A stretch of 64,000 nt of DNA from Enterococcus sp. RIT-PI-f (GCF_001297065.1 NZ_LHOX01000016.1:124001-188000), one strand, 5' to 3'. Numbered from the stretch's first letter, positions 35,408 to 44,126 are shown. The notes: a model not told the origin generated them from the letters alone. Program-made: numbers and translations.

Positions 35408-36237
35408 TGCAACGATTAAAAGCAATGAGAAGAACGATCCTGTCTTCTCCTGTCTATCTTTTTTCAGTGATCTTTTTGACATTACTGATCATCCTATCCT
35501 TGGCGGCACCGTTGATTCCCATTGATCCCAATGCTACGGATGTCAGCAATATGTCACAACCCCCAAGTTGGACTCACTTATTTGGTACCGATGAAGTGGG
35601 GAGAGATTACTTTATCCGTGTGGTCTATGGCGGCCGTGTCTCCTTATTCGTTGGGGTTTTGGCGATGATCACTGCGACGTGTATCGGAACGCTGGTAGGA
35701 CTCACAGCAGGGTATTTCGGTGGCTGGATCGATAGTCTATTGATGCGGATCGTGGATGTTCTTTCCTCAATTCCATGGTTGGTTCTTGTGATCGTATTGA
35801 GTGTCTTCTTGCGTCCTGGTTTGACCACGATCATCATTGTGATCGGCGGTTTTTCATGGATGAGCATCGCCCGCTTGATCCGTGGCGAAACATTGGCGGC
35901 CAAAGAGCGAGAGTATGTTGCCTATGGCAAATTTATCGGTCGTTCCGCCATCAGTATTATATTTAAACATATTTTCCCGGCAGTCTTACCAACCCTGATC
36001 GTGGCGGCTTCTGCCAGTATTTCCAGTGCCATCATGACTGAATCTGCCTTAAGTTTCCTTGGTCTGGGGATTCAGCAGCCTATGGCCTCGTGGGGCAGTC
36101 TGTTGCAAAACGCTCAAAACAGCTTGCAACGGGCGCCATATATGGCGATCTTACCAGGGTTATTCGTGATTTTTACCATTTATTCTTTCAATAATATTGG
36201 CGACATGATCAAACATGTCCTTCAAAGAGAGGTGTGA
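35407..36237 (+). CDS. Peptide ABC transporter permease, OppC/DppC type
   Basis: 276 residues. SQPPSWTHLFGTDEVGRDYFIRVVYGGRVSLFVG is the classic OppC/DppC text (quoted in parts: HLFGTDEVGRD, GGRVSLFVG). ARLIRGETLAAKEREYVAYG is the ATPase-contact EAA-type loop, and ESALSFLGLGIQQPMASWGS completes the family signature. Five to six helices. The start shares a base with the oppB-type stop. It pairs with that protein in the membrane. Confidence 0.93.
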   Translation: MQRLKAMRRTILSSPVYLFSVIFLTLLIILSLAAPLIPIDPNATDVSNMSQPPSWTHLFGTDEVGRDYFIRVVYGGRVSLFVGVLAMITATCIGTLVGLTAGYFGGWIDSLLMRIVDVLSSIPWLVLVIVLSVFLRPGLTTIIIVIGGFSWMSIARLIRGETLAAKEREYVAYGKFIGRSAISIIFKHIFPAVLPTLIVAASASISSAIMTESALSFLGLGIQQPMASWGSLLQNAQNSLQRAPYMAILPGLFVIFTIYSFNNIGDMIKHVLQREV

Positions 36238-36239
36238 CC

Positions 36240-37127
36240 ATGACAAAGGAATTATTATCGATCAAAGGCCTTTCGGTCACCTTCAGTAATAAGCACGGCC
36301 AAAAACAGTTGGTCAAAGATGTTGACCTGTCGATCCCCAAAGGACAAGTGGTGGGGATCGTGGGAGAATCAGGCAGTGGCAAGAGTATGACCATGAAAAG
36401 TGTGATGGACCTCTTGCCTGAACATGTCAGTGATCAGTTTGACCATTATGAATTTGATGGACAAGCCATCAGCAATCGTCGGAAGTTGCCGATCGCGATG
36501 ATTTTTCAAGATCCGATGACCTCCTTGAACCCGCTGCGAACGATTGGCTATCATTTAGTAGAAGTTATTCGCCGCAATCGATCGATCAGTAAGAAAGCGG
36601 CCCAAACTGCAGCAATCCAAGAATTGACCAAAGTGGGGATTCCATCACCCGCACAACGAATGAAACAATATCCCCATGAATTGTCTGGCGGAATGCGGCA
36701 GCGGGTGATGATCGCGATGGCATTGCTGGCCCAACCAGAATTGCTGATTGCGGATGAACCAACGACGGCGTTAGATGTAACGATCCAAGCCCAAATCTTG
36801 GCGCTGATCAAAAACCTGCAAAAAGAAAATCAATTGTCTGTAGTCTTGGTCACCCATGATTTTGGCGTTGTTGCTGGGATGTGTGATTATATCAAAGTGA
36901 TGTATCAAGGACGCGTAGTGGAAGAAGGCACGACTGAAGATATTTTTTATCAACCTGCCCATCCCTATACCAAACAATTGCTGCAGGCTGCGCATTTAGG
37001 GGACAAACAGGCAGAGTTGAAAATCTTTGATTATCATGAGGTCTTACCAGAAACCTTGATCAAACAAGAATTGAGTGCAACACATCGGGTGTGGTTGAGT
37101 CAGGAGGCAGCAAAATGGAAGAATTGA
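36240..37127 (+). CDS. Peptide ABC transporter ATP-binding protein, OppD/DppD type
   Basis: 295 residues from ATG 36240, two bases after the permease stop, with AGAGAGG upstream. Walker A GESGSGKSM, the Q-loop IFQDPMTSLNP, signature LSGGMRQRVMIAMAL, Walker B LLIADEPTTALD and H-loop LVTHDFGVVA are all present. The C-terminal peptide-specific tail is shorter than in classical OppD (about 330 or more residues), and the Cys-rich iron-sulfur-like motif often found there is absent. It pairs with the OppF-type ATPase encoded next (13-base overlap). Confidence 0.92.
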   Translation: MTKELLSIKGLSVTFSNKHGQKQLVKDVDLSIPKGQVVGIVGESGSGKSMTMKSVMDLLPEHVSDQFDHYEFDGQAISNRRKLPIAMIFQDPMTSLNPLRTIGYHLVEVIRRNRSISKKAAQTAAIQELTKVGIPSPAQRMKQYPHELSGGMRQRVMIAMALLAQPELLIADEPTTALDVTIQAQILALIKNLQKENQLSVVLVTHDFGVVAGMCDYIKVMYQGRVVEEGTTEDIFYQPAHPYTKQLLQAAHLGDKQAELKIFDYHEVLPETLIKQELSATHRVWLSQEAAKWKN

Positions 37128-38005
37128 TTCGCGTAGAACATGCCAGTAAAACCTTTCGCAGCAAAAATTGGCGCGGAGTCCTTCAAGAAGTCCGTGCCGT
37201 AGAGGATGTGTCATTGACGATCCATCGTGGTGAAACATTAGGTTTGGTGGGAGAGTCTGGTAGTGGCAAAACAACATTGGGGCGCAGTATGCTTCATTTG
37301 GAACAGCTCACATCAGGTAAAGTCTATTTCGAAGGCAAGGATCTTGCTACGTTGTCGAAAAGTGAACAGAAAGCAGCGTATCAAGCCATGCAAGTCATTT
37401 TTCAAGATCCTTATTCATCCTTGAATCCACGGATGACAGCTTTGGAGTTGGTGATGGAGCCTTTGTTGACCGACAGCAAGGAAGCCGCAACGGCGAAAGC
37501 CAAAGAAATTCTTGCAATCGTAGGCATCACAGGAGAAGATGTGCATAAGCTGCCAAGAAGTTTTAGTGGCGGACAACGGCAACGCATTGGGATTGCACGA
37601 GCAGTCGTCAATCGACCGGCATTTGTCTTATGTGATGAACCTACATCTGCGTTAGATGTTTCGATTCAAGCCCAGATCATTCAGCTATTGCTGCAGCTGC
37701 AAAAAGAATTTTCTTTGTCCTATCTGTTTATTTCCCATGACTTATCTGTGATTCGTCATATCAGTGACCGGACAGCAGTCATGTATCAAGGAAAATTGGT
37801 CGAGCTGGCACCAACAGCGCAACTGTTTGAAAATCCACAACATCCGTATACCAAGAAATTATTAGCGGCAGCACCAATCGCAGATCCAGTGTTGGCACGG
37901 GCTGCGATGATTCAACCAGAAATCAATCAAAGTATTCAGTTGTCTGCGCATTTCGAATGGATCGAAGTCGCAGAGGGACACTATGTTAGGAGAGAAAAAC
38001 AATGA
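37115..38005 (+). CDS. Peptide ABC transporter ATP-binding protein, OppF/DppF type
   Basis: 296 residues from ATG 37115, with AGGAGG 7 bases upstream inside the previous gene. Walker [11 protein letters not shown]-loop [14 protein letters not shown], signature [15 protein letters not shown], Walker [13 protein letters not shown] and H-loop FISHDLSVI are intact. It is the second ATPase of the Opp/Dpp-type importer. Its stop overlaps the OsmC gene start by four bases (ATGA). Confidence 0.92.
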   Translation: MEELIRVEHASKTFRSKNWRGVLQEVRAVEDVSLTIHRGETLGLVGESGSGKTTLGRSMLHLEQLTSGKVYFEGKDLATLSKSEQKAAYQAMQVIFQDPYSSLNPRMTALELVMEPLLTDSKEAATAKAKEILAIVGITGEDVHKLPRSFSGGQRQRIGIARAVVNRPAFVLCDEPTSALDVSIQAQIIQLLLQLQKEFSLSYLFISHDLSVIRHISDRTAVMYQGKLVELAPTAQLFENPQHPYTKKLLAAAPIADPVLARAAMIQPEINQSIQLSAHFEWIEVAEGHYVRREKQ

Positions 38006-38403
38006 CAGTCGAAACATTAACGATTCATGATGGTAGAAATGAAAACGACAAATTTGAAATGCAGACGCCTACTGGCAACTGGATCCTAGCCAGAGAACAA
38101 GGCTATTCTCCAGTGCAAATGCTGGTCAGCGCTGTAGCAGCTTGTGGCGGTTATGTCTACCGCTCTGTGTTGGAAAACTCTAAAGTTGAGGCGCAAATCA
38201 GCAAAATCGAAGTCAGCTATGACCGAGATCCTGAGAAAAAAGCTGAACCAGTCAGTGCCATCCAAATCAAGTTTACAGCTAAAGTTGCAGAAGCGGACCA
38301 AGAAAAAGCCATTCGCTGCTTGAAATTGATTTCACCCAATTGCCCGGTGATCCAATCGTTGGACCCCACAATCACAGTGACGGAAACTGTGGCGTTTATT
38401 TAA
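38002..38403 (+). CDS. OsmC family peroxiredoxin-like protein
   Basis: 133 residues, start overlapping the oppF-type stop by four bases. SPVQMLVSAVAACGGYVYRSVL and LKLISPNCPVIQSLD carry the two conserved cysteines of the OsmC/Ohr family. This short form resembles the YhfA/OsmC branch rather than Ohr. Family members reduce organic hydroperoxides or bind acyl and thiol compounds. Being last in a peptide/MetQ transport operon suggests protection or thiol handling linked to sulfur uptake, but that link is inference. Confidence 0.85.
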   Translation: MTVETLTIHDGRNENDKFEMQTPTGNWILAREQGYSPVQMLVSAVAACGGYVYRSVLENSKVEAQISKIEVSYDRDPEKKAEPVSAIQIKFTAKVAEADQEKAIRCLKLISPNCPVIQSLDPTITVTETVAFI

Positions 38404-38543
38404 GTCTTAAATATGCATGGGTAGCGGCTGATGACACGAGACGTTTTAGCAGCTCGATACTCGAAAAAGCAGCAACAAAAGTGTTGATTGTTTGCTAAAT
38501 TTTAAATGGGATTCATTTTTGTCCTAAATGAGAAGTTTTTATA

Positions 38544-38602
38544 CATGTAAAAGGCGACATCAAATTCCTAAAGTATGGAAATTGGTGCCGTCTTTTTTTA
38601 CA
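38544..38602 (+). terminator. Terminator after the osmC-type gene
   Basis: A long imperfect hairpin: ACATGTAAAA pairs with TTTTTACATATGT outside and ATCAAATTCC with GGAAATTGGT inside, with seven T in the right arm. It ends about 200 bases past the stop. The stretch 38404-38543 before it shows no gene. Confidence 0.55.
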
Positions 38603-38790
38603 TATGTCATCAGCCCTATTATGATAATTTCGTATTTTGTTACTTGCGTAAAAATTGAAATTAGGTAAAATATAGTTAAAATAAAGTACTTTGCGTCTAA
38701 ATATGTTTGTTTTTATGACATTTTTTTGGATTTTAACAAATGAGTCGTTTACCTGAATAAACAAGTTACGGCCTGATTGGAGGAGAAAGC

Positions 38791-39030
38791 GTGAGAAAAG
38801 AGACAATGATAGCATTAATAAAAGAAGAAATGATAGAGGTCTTGAAAAATCTGGATTCAAAAAATCTGTTACATGTTTCTGAGGTTCTTGAAAGTCAAAT
38901 AAATATCTTAAAAGCAGTAAGCAAAGGTGCCTTTTTTGAAAGCGCTACAAAAAAGAAGAGAAAGATGAAACGTTCGCTAATAAGAAGATTGAACAAACAA
39001 AAAAGTCTGAACCAGAACAATCTGTCATAA
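38791..39030 (+). CDS. N-terminal part of a DUF2325 protein, apparent frameshift
   Basis: Starts with GTG 38791 after GGAGGAGAAAG. About the first 52 residues (IALIKEEMIEVLKNLDSKNL, then LHVSEVLESQINILKAVSKG) look like real helical coding sequence. After the A AAA AAG heptamer at 38949-38955 the zero frame becomes Lys/Arg/Asn-rich and stops at 39030. The minus-one frame opens at 38940 and runs straight into the DUF2325 gene, reading KKEEKDETFANKKIEQTKKS. The natural product is therefore most likely a protein of about 397 residues made by -1 slippage or, if the base count is wrong or mutated, a broken gene. On its own the 79-residue product has no recognised domain. Confidence 0.6.
   Translation: MRKETMIALIKEEMIEVLKNLDSKNLLHVSEVLESQINILKAVSKGAFFESATKKKRKMKRSLIRRLNKQKSLNQNNLS
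38949..38955 (+). other. Slippery heptamer A AAA AAG
   Basis: The sequence is in the correct zero-frame phase (A at 38949, AAA 38950-38952, AAG 38953-38955) for tandem -1 slippage from the upstream frame into the DUF2325 frame. AAAGGTG lies about 22 bases upstream; it is farther than the usual stimulatory Shine-Dalgarno distance. I see no strong downstream stem. Confidence 0.55.
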
Positions 39031-39101
39031 AAAAGACCAAAGAGCGATTCCAAGAAAAAATACTAGATGATGGGAATATTATTCATGGTATTTTTCACAG
39101 A

Positions 39102-39983
39102 ATGCTCCGCGGAGGAACGGTTCACACAAAAAAAGAATTATACGTACCGGAATCCATCTGTCGTCAAATGGACTTCCATAATGATGACTTAATAGAAGCA
39201 ACGTATTTGAAAATTGTCAAAAATAAACCTTATTATACCTATCGATTGCTAAAAAAAAATCCGACTCAGTCAATCGAACAAAGAGAAGAAATTACTGGTA
39301 TTGCCATCAAAAAACATCACGATCTTAAAAGACTTTATATCGAACTATCGAGACCACAAGAAGATTTTCCAACAACTATTTTATTAAAAGATAATGACAT
39401 TGATCAGTTTAACTTGAAAGAGGGAGACATAATTGACTATGTGTGTCATCCTGATGATGTGATGTTAGGGTGTGTCTTGTGGAAACATAGAGTAGATCCC
39501 TTTCCTATTATCGAAGAACAAAGCCAAAAAGTAGCGAGTAAACGAATATCTCCGAAGAAGGCAAGGAGAGCTTTCTTGCCAATCTTTGAAGGATTAAACA
39601 TTCTGACCGTTGGTGGAAATCCATCTTTAACGGATTATCTCAAAGAAGAAATTGAAAAACGGTCAGGCAATTTTATAAGATTAAGAGGATATGAAAAACG
39701 ACCAACAATGGTGGCTAAAATTAAGTCAGCAGATATTGTTGTTGTATATACAGAGGCTATTAGCCATGAAGCAATGTACCTAACAAAAGATATATGCAAG
39801 AAGTATGATATTGTTCATACATTTACGAAAAATTGCGGGAAGAATCAATTTGTGAAAAGAATTTCTTCTTTAAAAAAGAAACTGCCTCAGAAAAATGCAT
39901 ATTTTATGATCGCATTATCCAGACCTGCTTCATTTTTTCTAGGGAAACAGTTTAATCAATTGACGCTTATCATCAGTAAATAA
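39102..39983 (+). CDS. DUF2325 domain protein, main part of split gene
   Basis: The frame is open from 38940, but the first ATG is 39102. It lies in the middle of coherent protein text (IIHGIFHRMLRGGTVHTKKE) and has no ribosome binding site, so this start is doubtful and translation probably enters by frameshift from the gene at 38791. Residues about 165-260 from ATG 39102 (FEGLNILTVGGNPSLTDYLK, FIRLRGYEKRP, IKSADIVVVYTEAISHEAMY) match DUF2325, a Rossmann-like domain of unknown function. The part before it has beta-rich text repeating DLIEATYLKI and GDIIDYVCHPDD. The end overlaps the convergent Crp/Fnr gene by 11 bases. Confidence 0.7.
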   Translation: MLRGGTVHTKKELYVPESICRQMDFHNDDLIEATYLKIVKNKPYYTYRLLKKNPTQSIEQREEITGIAIKKHHDLKRLYIELSRPQEDFPTTILLKDNDIDQFNLKEGDIIDYVCHPDDVMLGCVLWKHRVDPFPIIEEQSQKVASKRISPKKARRAFLPIFEGLNILTVGGNPSLTDYLKEEIEKRSGNFIRLRGYEKRPTMVAKIKSADIVVVYTEAISHEAMYLTKDICKKYDIVHTFTKNCGKNQFVKRISSLKKKLPQKNAYFMIALSRPASFFLGKQFNQLTLIISK

Positions 39984-40629
39984 TGTTTTCGCGAATCATC
40001 TCAATGTTCTTCACGAGTAATTTGCGATCAACACTTTGCAAGGCGCCGGCTTCCCGCAAACGCTGCATCATGCGATTGACACTACTGGCCGAAGTAATGC
40101 CGCAAAAACGGGCAATTTCTTCATTGGTGACTTCAAAGTCGATCAAAACCCCATCCGCCGTTTTCACGCCAAAGGTTTCGTATAGTTCATTGATTTGCGT
40201 ACAAACAGCCCCATATTTACCATTCATCAGCATTTGCTGCATTTTCTTCATCGTATCCATCAAATTTTTGCGGTAATACTCTTTGACATAATCTTGCAGC
40301 TGCCGATCATGGTTGACATCGGTCCAAAACTGATCGCGAACGATTTTGTATAATGCAGCTTCCTCCGACTCTACACGGACATTGAAGGGGGCTTCGACTT
40401 CTTGCGAGTACTCATCCTTGAAAAGAGAAACGATCTCGAAGTCATTGAGATAGCGCAAATTGAATTCTCTGCCTTCATGGGTCACGACACTCGTCTTGAT
40501 AATGCCTTTTTTCAAGATATAGACATAACGGTCAGGAATACCTTCATAAGTCAAATAGCTTTTTTTCTTGCGCATGACAACTGGTATTGATTTTTTCTCA
40601 AGATACCTACTAAGTATTTGTTTATCCAC
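39973..40629 (-). CDS. Crp/Fnr family transcription regulator
   Basis: 218 residues from GTG 40629, preceded on its strand by GAGGAG at about 10 bases. Residues 15-125 form a cNMP-binding-like beta roll (YVYILKKGIIKTSVVTHEGR, RYLNDFEIVSLFKDEYSQE). The C-terminal winged helix shows VTNEEIARFCGITSASSVNRM. No Cys cluster typical of FNR oxygen sensors is present, so it fits the Flp/ArcR-like group in lactic bacteria whose signal is not clear. It is divergent from the MFS gene at 40887, a natural candidate target, and converges on the DUF2325 gene. Confidence 0.87.
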   Translation of the reverse strand: MDKQILSRYLEKKSIPVVMRKKKSYLTYEGIPDRYVYILKKGIIKTSVVTHEGREFNLRYLNDFEIVSLFKDEYSQEVEAPFNVRVESEEAALYKIVRDQFWTDVNHDRQLQDYVKEYYRKNLMDTMKKMQQMLMNGKYGAVCTQINELYETFGVKTADGVLIDFEVTNEEIARFCGITSASSVNRMMQRLREAGALQSVDRKLLVKNIEMIRENIIY

Positions 40630-40886
40630 CCAAACTGCTCCTCATCTATCATTGACTTTTTTCTGAAAAAAATCTGAAAGTTCAAATATTCTCGCTTAAT
40701 TAAAAGACATTTCAGACGAAAAAGCAATAACAAATGTTAATGTTTCTTGTTATTGTGCTTTTACAGCAACAAATGCGATTTTCAGAAAATTTCATATTCA
40801 GTATATTTAAGTCATTCAAATGGGTAATGGGAGGGATCAAATCTTTACTGGATACGGGTCAAAAACGAAGGAGGAGAAAGCAGCAC

Positions 40887-42110
40887 ATGCAAGAAAGTCA
40901 AAACGAAAAATTATTTAACAAGGGATTTGTGACGATTACCATCATTAATTTTATTGTATTTCTTGTGTATTATTGTTTTGTCGTGATCACGGCAAAATTC
41001 GCCACGCAGGAATTAGGGGCAACGACTGCACAAGCGGGATTGGCAGCCGGCATTTATATTATTGGGACATTGATTGCCCGTTTGTATATTGGGAAAATTT
41101 TGGAATTGGTAGGACGCAAAGCGATTTTGCGCTGGGGAATTATTTTTTATGTCATCACGACAGCTGCGTATTTGATCTCATCAAATATCTTTATTTTAGA
41201 AGGGGTTCGCTTTTTGAATGGATTTGCTTATGGTACAGTGTCTACTGCCGCCAACGCAATCGTTACAGCATATATCCCTGCGTCTAAACATGGAGAAGGG
41301 ATCAACTATTATGGCTTGAGTACGAGCTTGGCAGCCGCTGTCGGTCCATTTATCGGGATGCTATTGTTGCCAACGTTAGGCTTTCAATTTATCATCTGGC
41401 TGGCAACGATCTTATCGATTGCCACAGCGATTGCTTGTTTCGCCTTTCCAGTTGAGAATATTACGTTGACGCCGGAACACGCCGCAGAATTAAAGAAATG
41501 GTCATTAAAATCTTTCGTGGAAACCAAAGTTCTCTTTATATCGGCGATCGGCTTTTTGATCGGCTTTGCTTACTCAAGTGTCCTGAGCTTCTTATCGATC
41601 TACGCCAGTGATCTAGGGCTAGAAACTGCTGGGGCATTCTTCTTTGTGGTCTATGCTTTGTCTGTCACATTCACACGGCCAGCAACTGGGAAATTGTTTG
41701 ACCGTCACGGGGCAGATGCTGTGATGTATCCAAGTTTCATCTTTTTGACACTCGGTTTGTTTTTGTTGAGTATCACAGGCAATAGCGCCATGTTATTGAT
41801 CGCTGGTTGTTTCGTTGGATTAGGCTACGGTACATTTATGTCAAATGGACAAGCAGTGTGTTTGAAAGAAGTGGATCCTCATCGGATTGGGGTGGCCTTA
41901 TCAACCTACTTCATTGGTTTGGATCTAGGCTTAGGGGTCGGTCCATATGTATTAGGTAGTTTGCACGGATTATTGAGCTATGCACAAATTTATATCGTGT
42001 GCGGATTGATTCCAGTCGTCGTCATCGTCTTGTACAAATTGTTTTATAAAACAAAAAATGTTGTTGAAAATGCAAGTATCTTAGAACAGCAAGTCAAACA
42101 ATCAAAATAA
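40887..42110 (+). CDS. MFS transporter, drug-efflux or metabolite type
   Basis: 407 residues from ATG 40887, after AAGGAGGAG about 13 bases upstream; longer in-frame extensions have no site. Twelve helices with IGKILELVGRKAILRWG as the loop 2-3 signature and AITARPATGKLFDRHG-like text (TFTRPATGKLFDRHGADAV) as loop 8-9. It is close to the YfkF/multidrug-type arabinose-efflux group. Substrate not readable. A Crp/Fnr regulator gene is divergent with about 260 bases between, and a small coiled-coil gene follows in the same direction. Confidence 0.83.
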   Translation: MQESQNEKLFNKGFVTITIINFIVFLVYYCFVVITAKFATQELGATTAQAGLAAGIYIIGTLIARLYIGKILELVGRKAILRWGIIFYVITTAAYLISSNIFILEGVRFLNGFAYGTVSTAANAIVTAYIPASKHGEGINYYGLSTSLAAAVGPFIGMLLLPTLGFQFIIWLATILSIATAIACFAFPVENITLTPEHAAELKKWSLKSFVETKVLFISAIGFLIGFAYSSVLSFLSIYASDLGLETAGAFFFVVYALSVTFTRPATGKLFDRHGADAVMYPSFIFLTLGLFLLSITGNSAMLLIAGCFVGLGYGTFMSNGQAVCLKEVDPHRIGVALSTYFIGLDLGLGVGPYVLGSLHGLLSYAQIYIVCGLIPVVVIVLYKLFYKTKNVVENASILEQQVKQSK

Positions 42111-42138
42111 AAATGAGTGGAAAAGGGAGTTGCCAACC

Positions 42139-42321
42139 ATGGATAGCAATCAGTTGATTATTGAAGCCTTGAACAAATTAGTGATGAATGTCAATGAACT
42201 TAATGAAGAAATGCATGCGATGAAACAAGTCACCACGAGTATGACGATCGAGCAAGTCGAGATCGATCACCAATTACGCGACATCAAATCAGTCTTGATC
42301 AACGACAATTTGATTGGGTGA
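42139..42321 (+). CDS. Small coiled-coil hypothetical protein
   Basis: 60 residues from ATG 42139 with AAGGGAG 10 bases upstream. The sequence LIIEALNKLVMNVNELNEEM, then VEIDHQLRDIKSVLI, has heptad-like spacing of Leu, Ile and Val and no Cys, so one helix hairpin or a coiled coil is likely. It lies 28 bases after the MFS gene and before a terminator, so the two are probably co-transcribed. Function unknown. Confidence 0.65.
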   Translation: MDSNQLIIEALNKLVMNVNELNEEMHAMKQVTTSMTIEQVEIDHQLRDIKSVLINDNLIG

Positions 42322-42342
42322 TGTGATAAGCTGAGACAAAAT

Positions 42343-42407
42343 AAACCTTTCCCGTAAAAGATCTGATTGCGTTCATCAGTCAATTCTTTTGCGAGAAAGG
42401 TTTTTTT
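42343..42407 (+). terminator. Terminator after the small coiled-coil gene
   Basis: AAACCTTTC at 42343-42351 pairs with GAAAGGTTT at 42395-42403, with inner GTAAAAGA/TCTTTTGC pairs and seven T following. Confidence 0.78.
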
Positions 42408-42512
42408 GTAAATGCGAACGATCAATGAAAATATTCAGAAAAATAAGTGGGAAAAATTGTCGACAGCTTCCGTTGTGTGCTATAGTGTGTCTGGGTAGAA
42501 ATACCTAATAAA

Positions 42513-42642
42513 AATCAGAGTAGGAAATAAAGCGTTAAGTGCTGAAAGGATGGGATGTTGCCTTTCGGACGAAGGACGGTTGTCCGCGGTTTTATTTTCG
42601 CATTCGCTGCATGTACTTGTAGCAACTCTAAAAGGAGATGCT
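42513..42642 (+). ncRNA. Tetrahydrofolate riboswitch with RBS-sequestering hairpin
   Basis: The conserved blocks of the THF-I class appear in order: CAGAGTAG (42516), GCGTTAAGTGC (42532), GGATGGGATGTTGCC (42548), GGACGAAGG (42567) and CCGCGG (42584), closed by GCATTCGCTG at about 42600. Stem P2 pairs AAATAAA with TTTATTT. Downstream, AGCAACTC at 42621-42628 can pair with GAGATGCT at 42635-42642 (one mismatch), which hides the AGGAG of folT. This suggests translation control: THF binding should favour the off state. Confidence 0.88.
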
Positions 42643-42646
42643 CGTT

Positions 42647-43168
42647 ATGAAAAGAAAAGTCGATGCACACATGATCGCGATCATGGGACTTTTGATTGCC
42701 TTGATGGTAGTCTTGTCGCAAATTTTGGGCTTTGAAACAGCCTATATCAAACTCACTTTTTCCTTCGTGCCCCAAATGATCATGGGGATGTTATTCGGTC
42801 CATTTTGGACAGCCATAGGTTCCTCATTGGCGGATATCGCAGGAATGGTGTTATTTCCAAAATCAGCATACTTTTTCGGTTTTACGATCAACGCCTTTGT
42901 CGGTGGGTTGATTTACGGGTTCTTTTTCTACCGTAAAGAAGTGACCCTCAAAAGAGCCGCGTTGGTGGTCTTGCTGAACACAGTGTTGATCACACTGATC
43001 TTGACACCCATTTGGCTATCGATGATGCTGAATATTCCACTAACAAGCTGGGCAATCTGGTCTGTGCGTTTACTCAAAGCCCTGATCATGTTCCCAATCC
43101 AAACAGCGATGATCTATCTCGTCGGTCGGGCTGTACCCTATAAACGATTGACCCGACGATTTATCTAA
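42647..43168 (+). CDS. folT: Folate ECF transporter S-component
   Basis: 173 residues from ATG 42647, with AAAGGAG 9 bases upstream; an ATG at 42638 abuts the site and is unlikely. Six helices with IALMVVLSQILGFET, IKLTFSFVPQMIMGMLFGPF and GSSLADIAGMVLFPKSAYF, matching FolT-type S-components that capture folates for the shared ECF energising module (encoded elsewhere). The THF riboswitch directly upstream strongly supports folate as ligand. It is monocistronic and ends at a long palindromic terminator. Confidence 0.93.
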   Translation: MKRKVDAHMIAIMGLLIALMVVLSQILGFETAYIKLTFSFVPQMIMGMLFGPFWTAIGSSLADIAGMVLFPKSAYFFGFTINAFVGGLIYGFFFYRKEVTLKRAALVVLLNTVLITLILTPIWLSMMLNIPLTSWAIWSVRLLKALIMFPIQTAMIYLVGRAVPYKRLTRRFI

Positions 43169-43196
43169 CTGCCACAACGAATGAACCAACATCCAG

Positions 43197-43229
43197 TAAA
43201 GCCAACGAACTGTTCGTTGGCTTTATTTA
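43197..43229. terminator. Bidirectional terminator between folT and rgg-type gene
   Basis: TAAAGCCAACGAAC and GTTCGTTGGCTTTA at 43197-43225 form a 14-pair palindrome with a single central base, so the actual loop is smaller-stemmed. A/T flanks serve both strands. Confidence 0.75.
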
Positions 43230-43232
43230 TGC

Positions 43233-44126
43233 TTATTTTGTTTTTGGATTAGTGATCGCTTCGGCATGATAAGGCTGTACAGTATCCGCTACTTTCTTTA
43301 ATTGTTCAGCCAACCGGTCTTGTCGAATAAACTGCAAGACCGCTAATGCCCCATCAATGGTTTCCTGCCCATGTTCTTTGTCGTTGTGAAAAATGGCCAA
43401 CACCCCCTCAAAGAAACGGATCATGACCCGAATACGATCGTTATCCGGCGGGAGGTCACTTGATAGATAAGACAAAATAGTAGACAAGGCTGTGGGATTT
43501 TTGCGATCGATAAATAAGTAGGCTGCGTTTGTCAGCAACTTCGTATAAATTTGATATTGTTGATTTAAAGTATTGTGAAAATATTTTTTTTGGCTTAATT
43601 TTTCGATTTGAAAGAGAATAAAGGTATCATCGAACAAAAATAAAAGATTTGTAAACGTCGATAATTCAAATTTCCCCCACGTATCGATGCGGTTCAAATA
43701 GTCTTTGACCTTCTGTTCAATCTCATATCTTTCAGTTGTGTCTTGTTTCTGAAATTCATTGTTCAAAATCAAGGTATATTGACTAGATAATATATAATAC
43801 ATAAAATCATCACTTGCCGCATAGGCTTGTTTGGCAGTATCGATCAATGAAGTTAAGGTTGCATGGTCATGTTGATAGTAGACTTGCTGCATACGGCGTG
43901 ACAACTTTATTTTATCTGAAAGTGCTTGATCGTTCAGTTGATAATCAAATTCCTCCAAAGTGACATTCATTCGGTCTAAGTAAGCCTTTAATGTATCGAA
44001 TGCAATACGATGTCCTTTTTGCTCAAAGGTTGCTAACGTACTGCGTTCAGAGATGCCTTCGGCCAATTTGCGTTGGGAAAGATTGCGTTCTTTACGCAAT
44101 TGTTTCAATAGTTGATTTGCTTCCAC
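43233..44126 (-). CDS. Rgg/GadR/MutR family regulator
   Basis: 297 residues. Residues 1-60 are an XRE-type helix-turn-helix (LLKQLRKERNLSQRKLAEGI, then SERSTLATFEQKGHRIAFDTL), and the rest is all-helical TPR-like sequence (YHDHATLTSLIDTAKQAYAA-like repeats) that in Rgg proteins binds short hydrophobic peptides. GAGGAG precedes the ATG. A pheromone gene (SHP) is often adjacent; I searched both strands of the upstream region by eye and found none convincing. Possible targets are the upstream envelope protein gene or itself. Confidence 0.85.
   Translation of the reverse strand: MEANQLLKQLRKERNLSQRKLAEGISERSTLATFEQKGHRIAFDTLKAYLDRMNVTLEEFDYQLNDQALSDKIKLSRRMQQVYYQHDHATLTSLIDTAKQAYAASDDFMYYILSSQYTLILNNEFQKQDTTERYEIEQKVKDYLNRIDTWGKFELSTFTNLLFLFDDTFILFQIEKLSQKKYFHNTLNQQYQIYTKLLTNAAYLFIDRKNPTALSTILSYLSSDLPPDNDRIRVMIRFFEGVLAIFHNDKEHGQETIDGALAVLQFIRQDRLAEQLKKVADTVQPYHAEAITNPKTK

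Noticed and set aside
40734-40886. In-frame extension upstream of the MFS gene
   Set aside because: The extra 51 residues have no ribosome binding site and are unlike transporter N-termini; ATG 40887 has a strong site.
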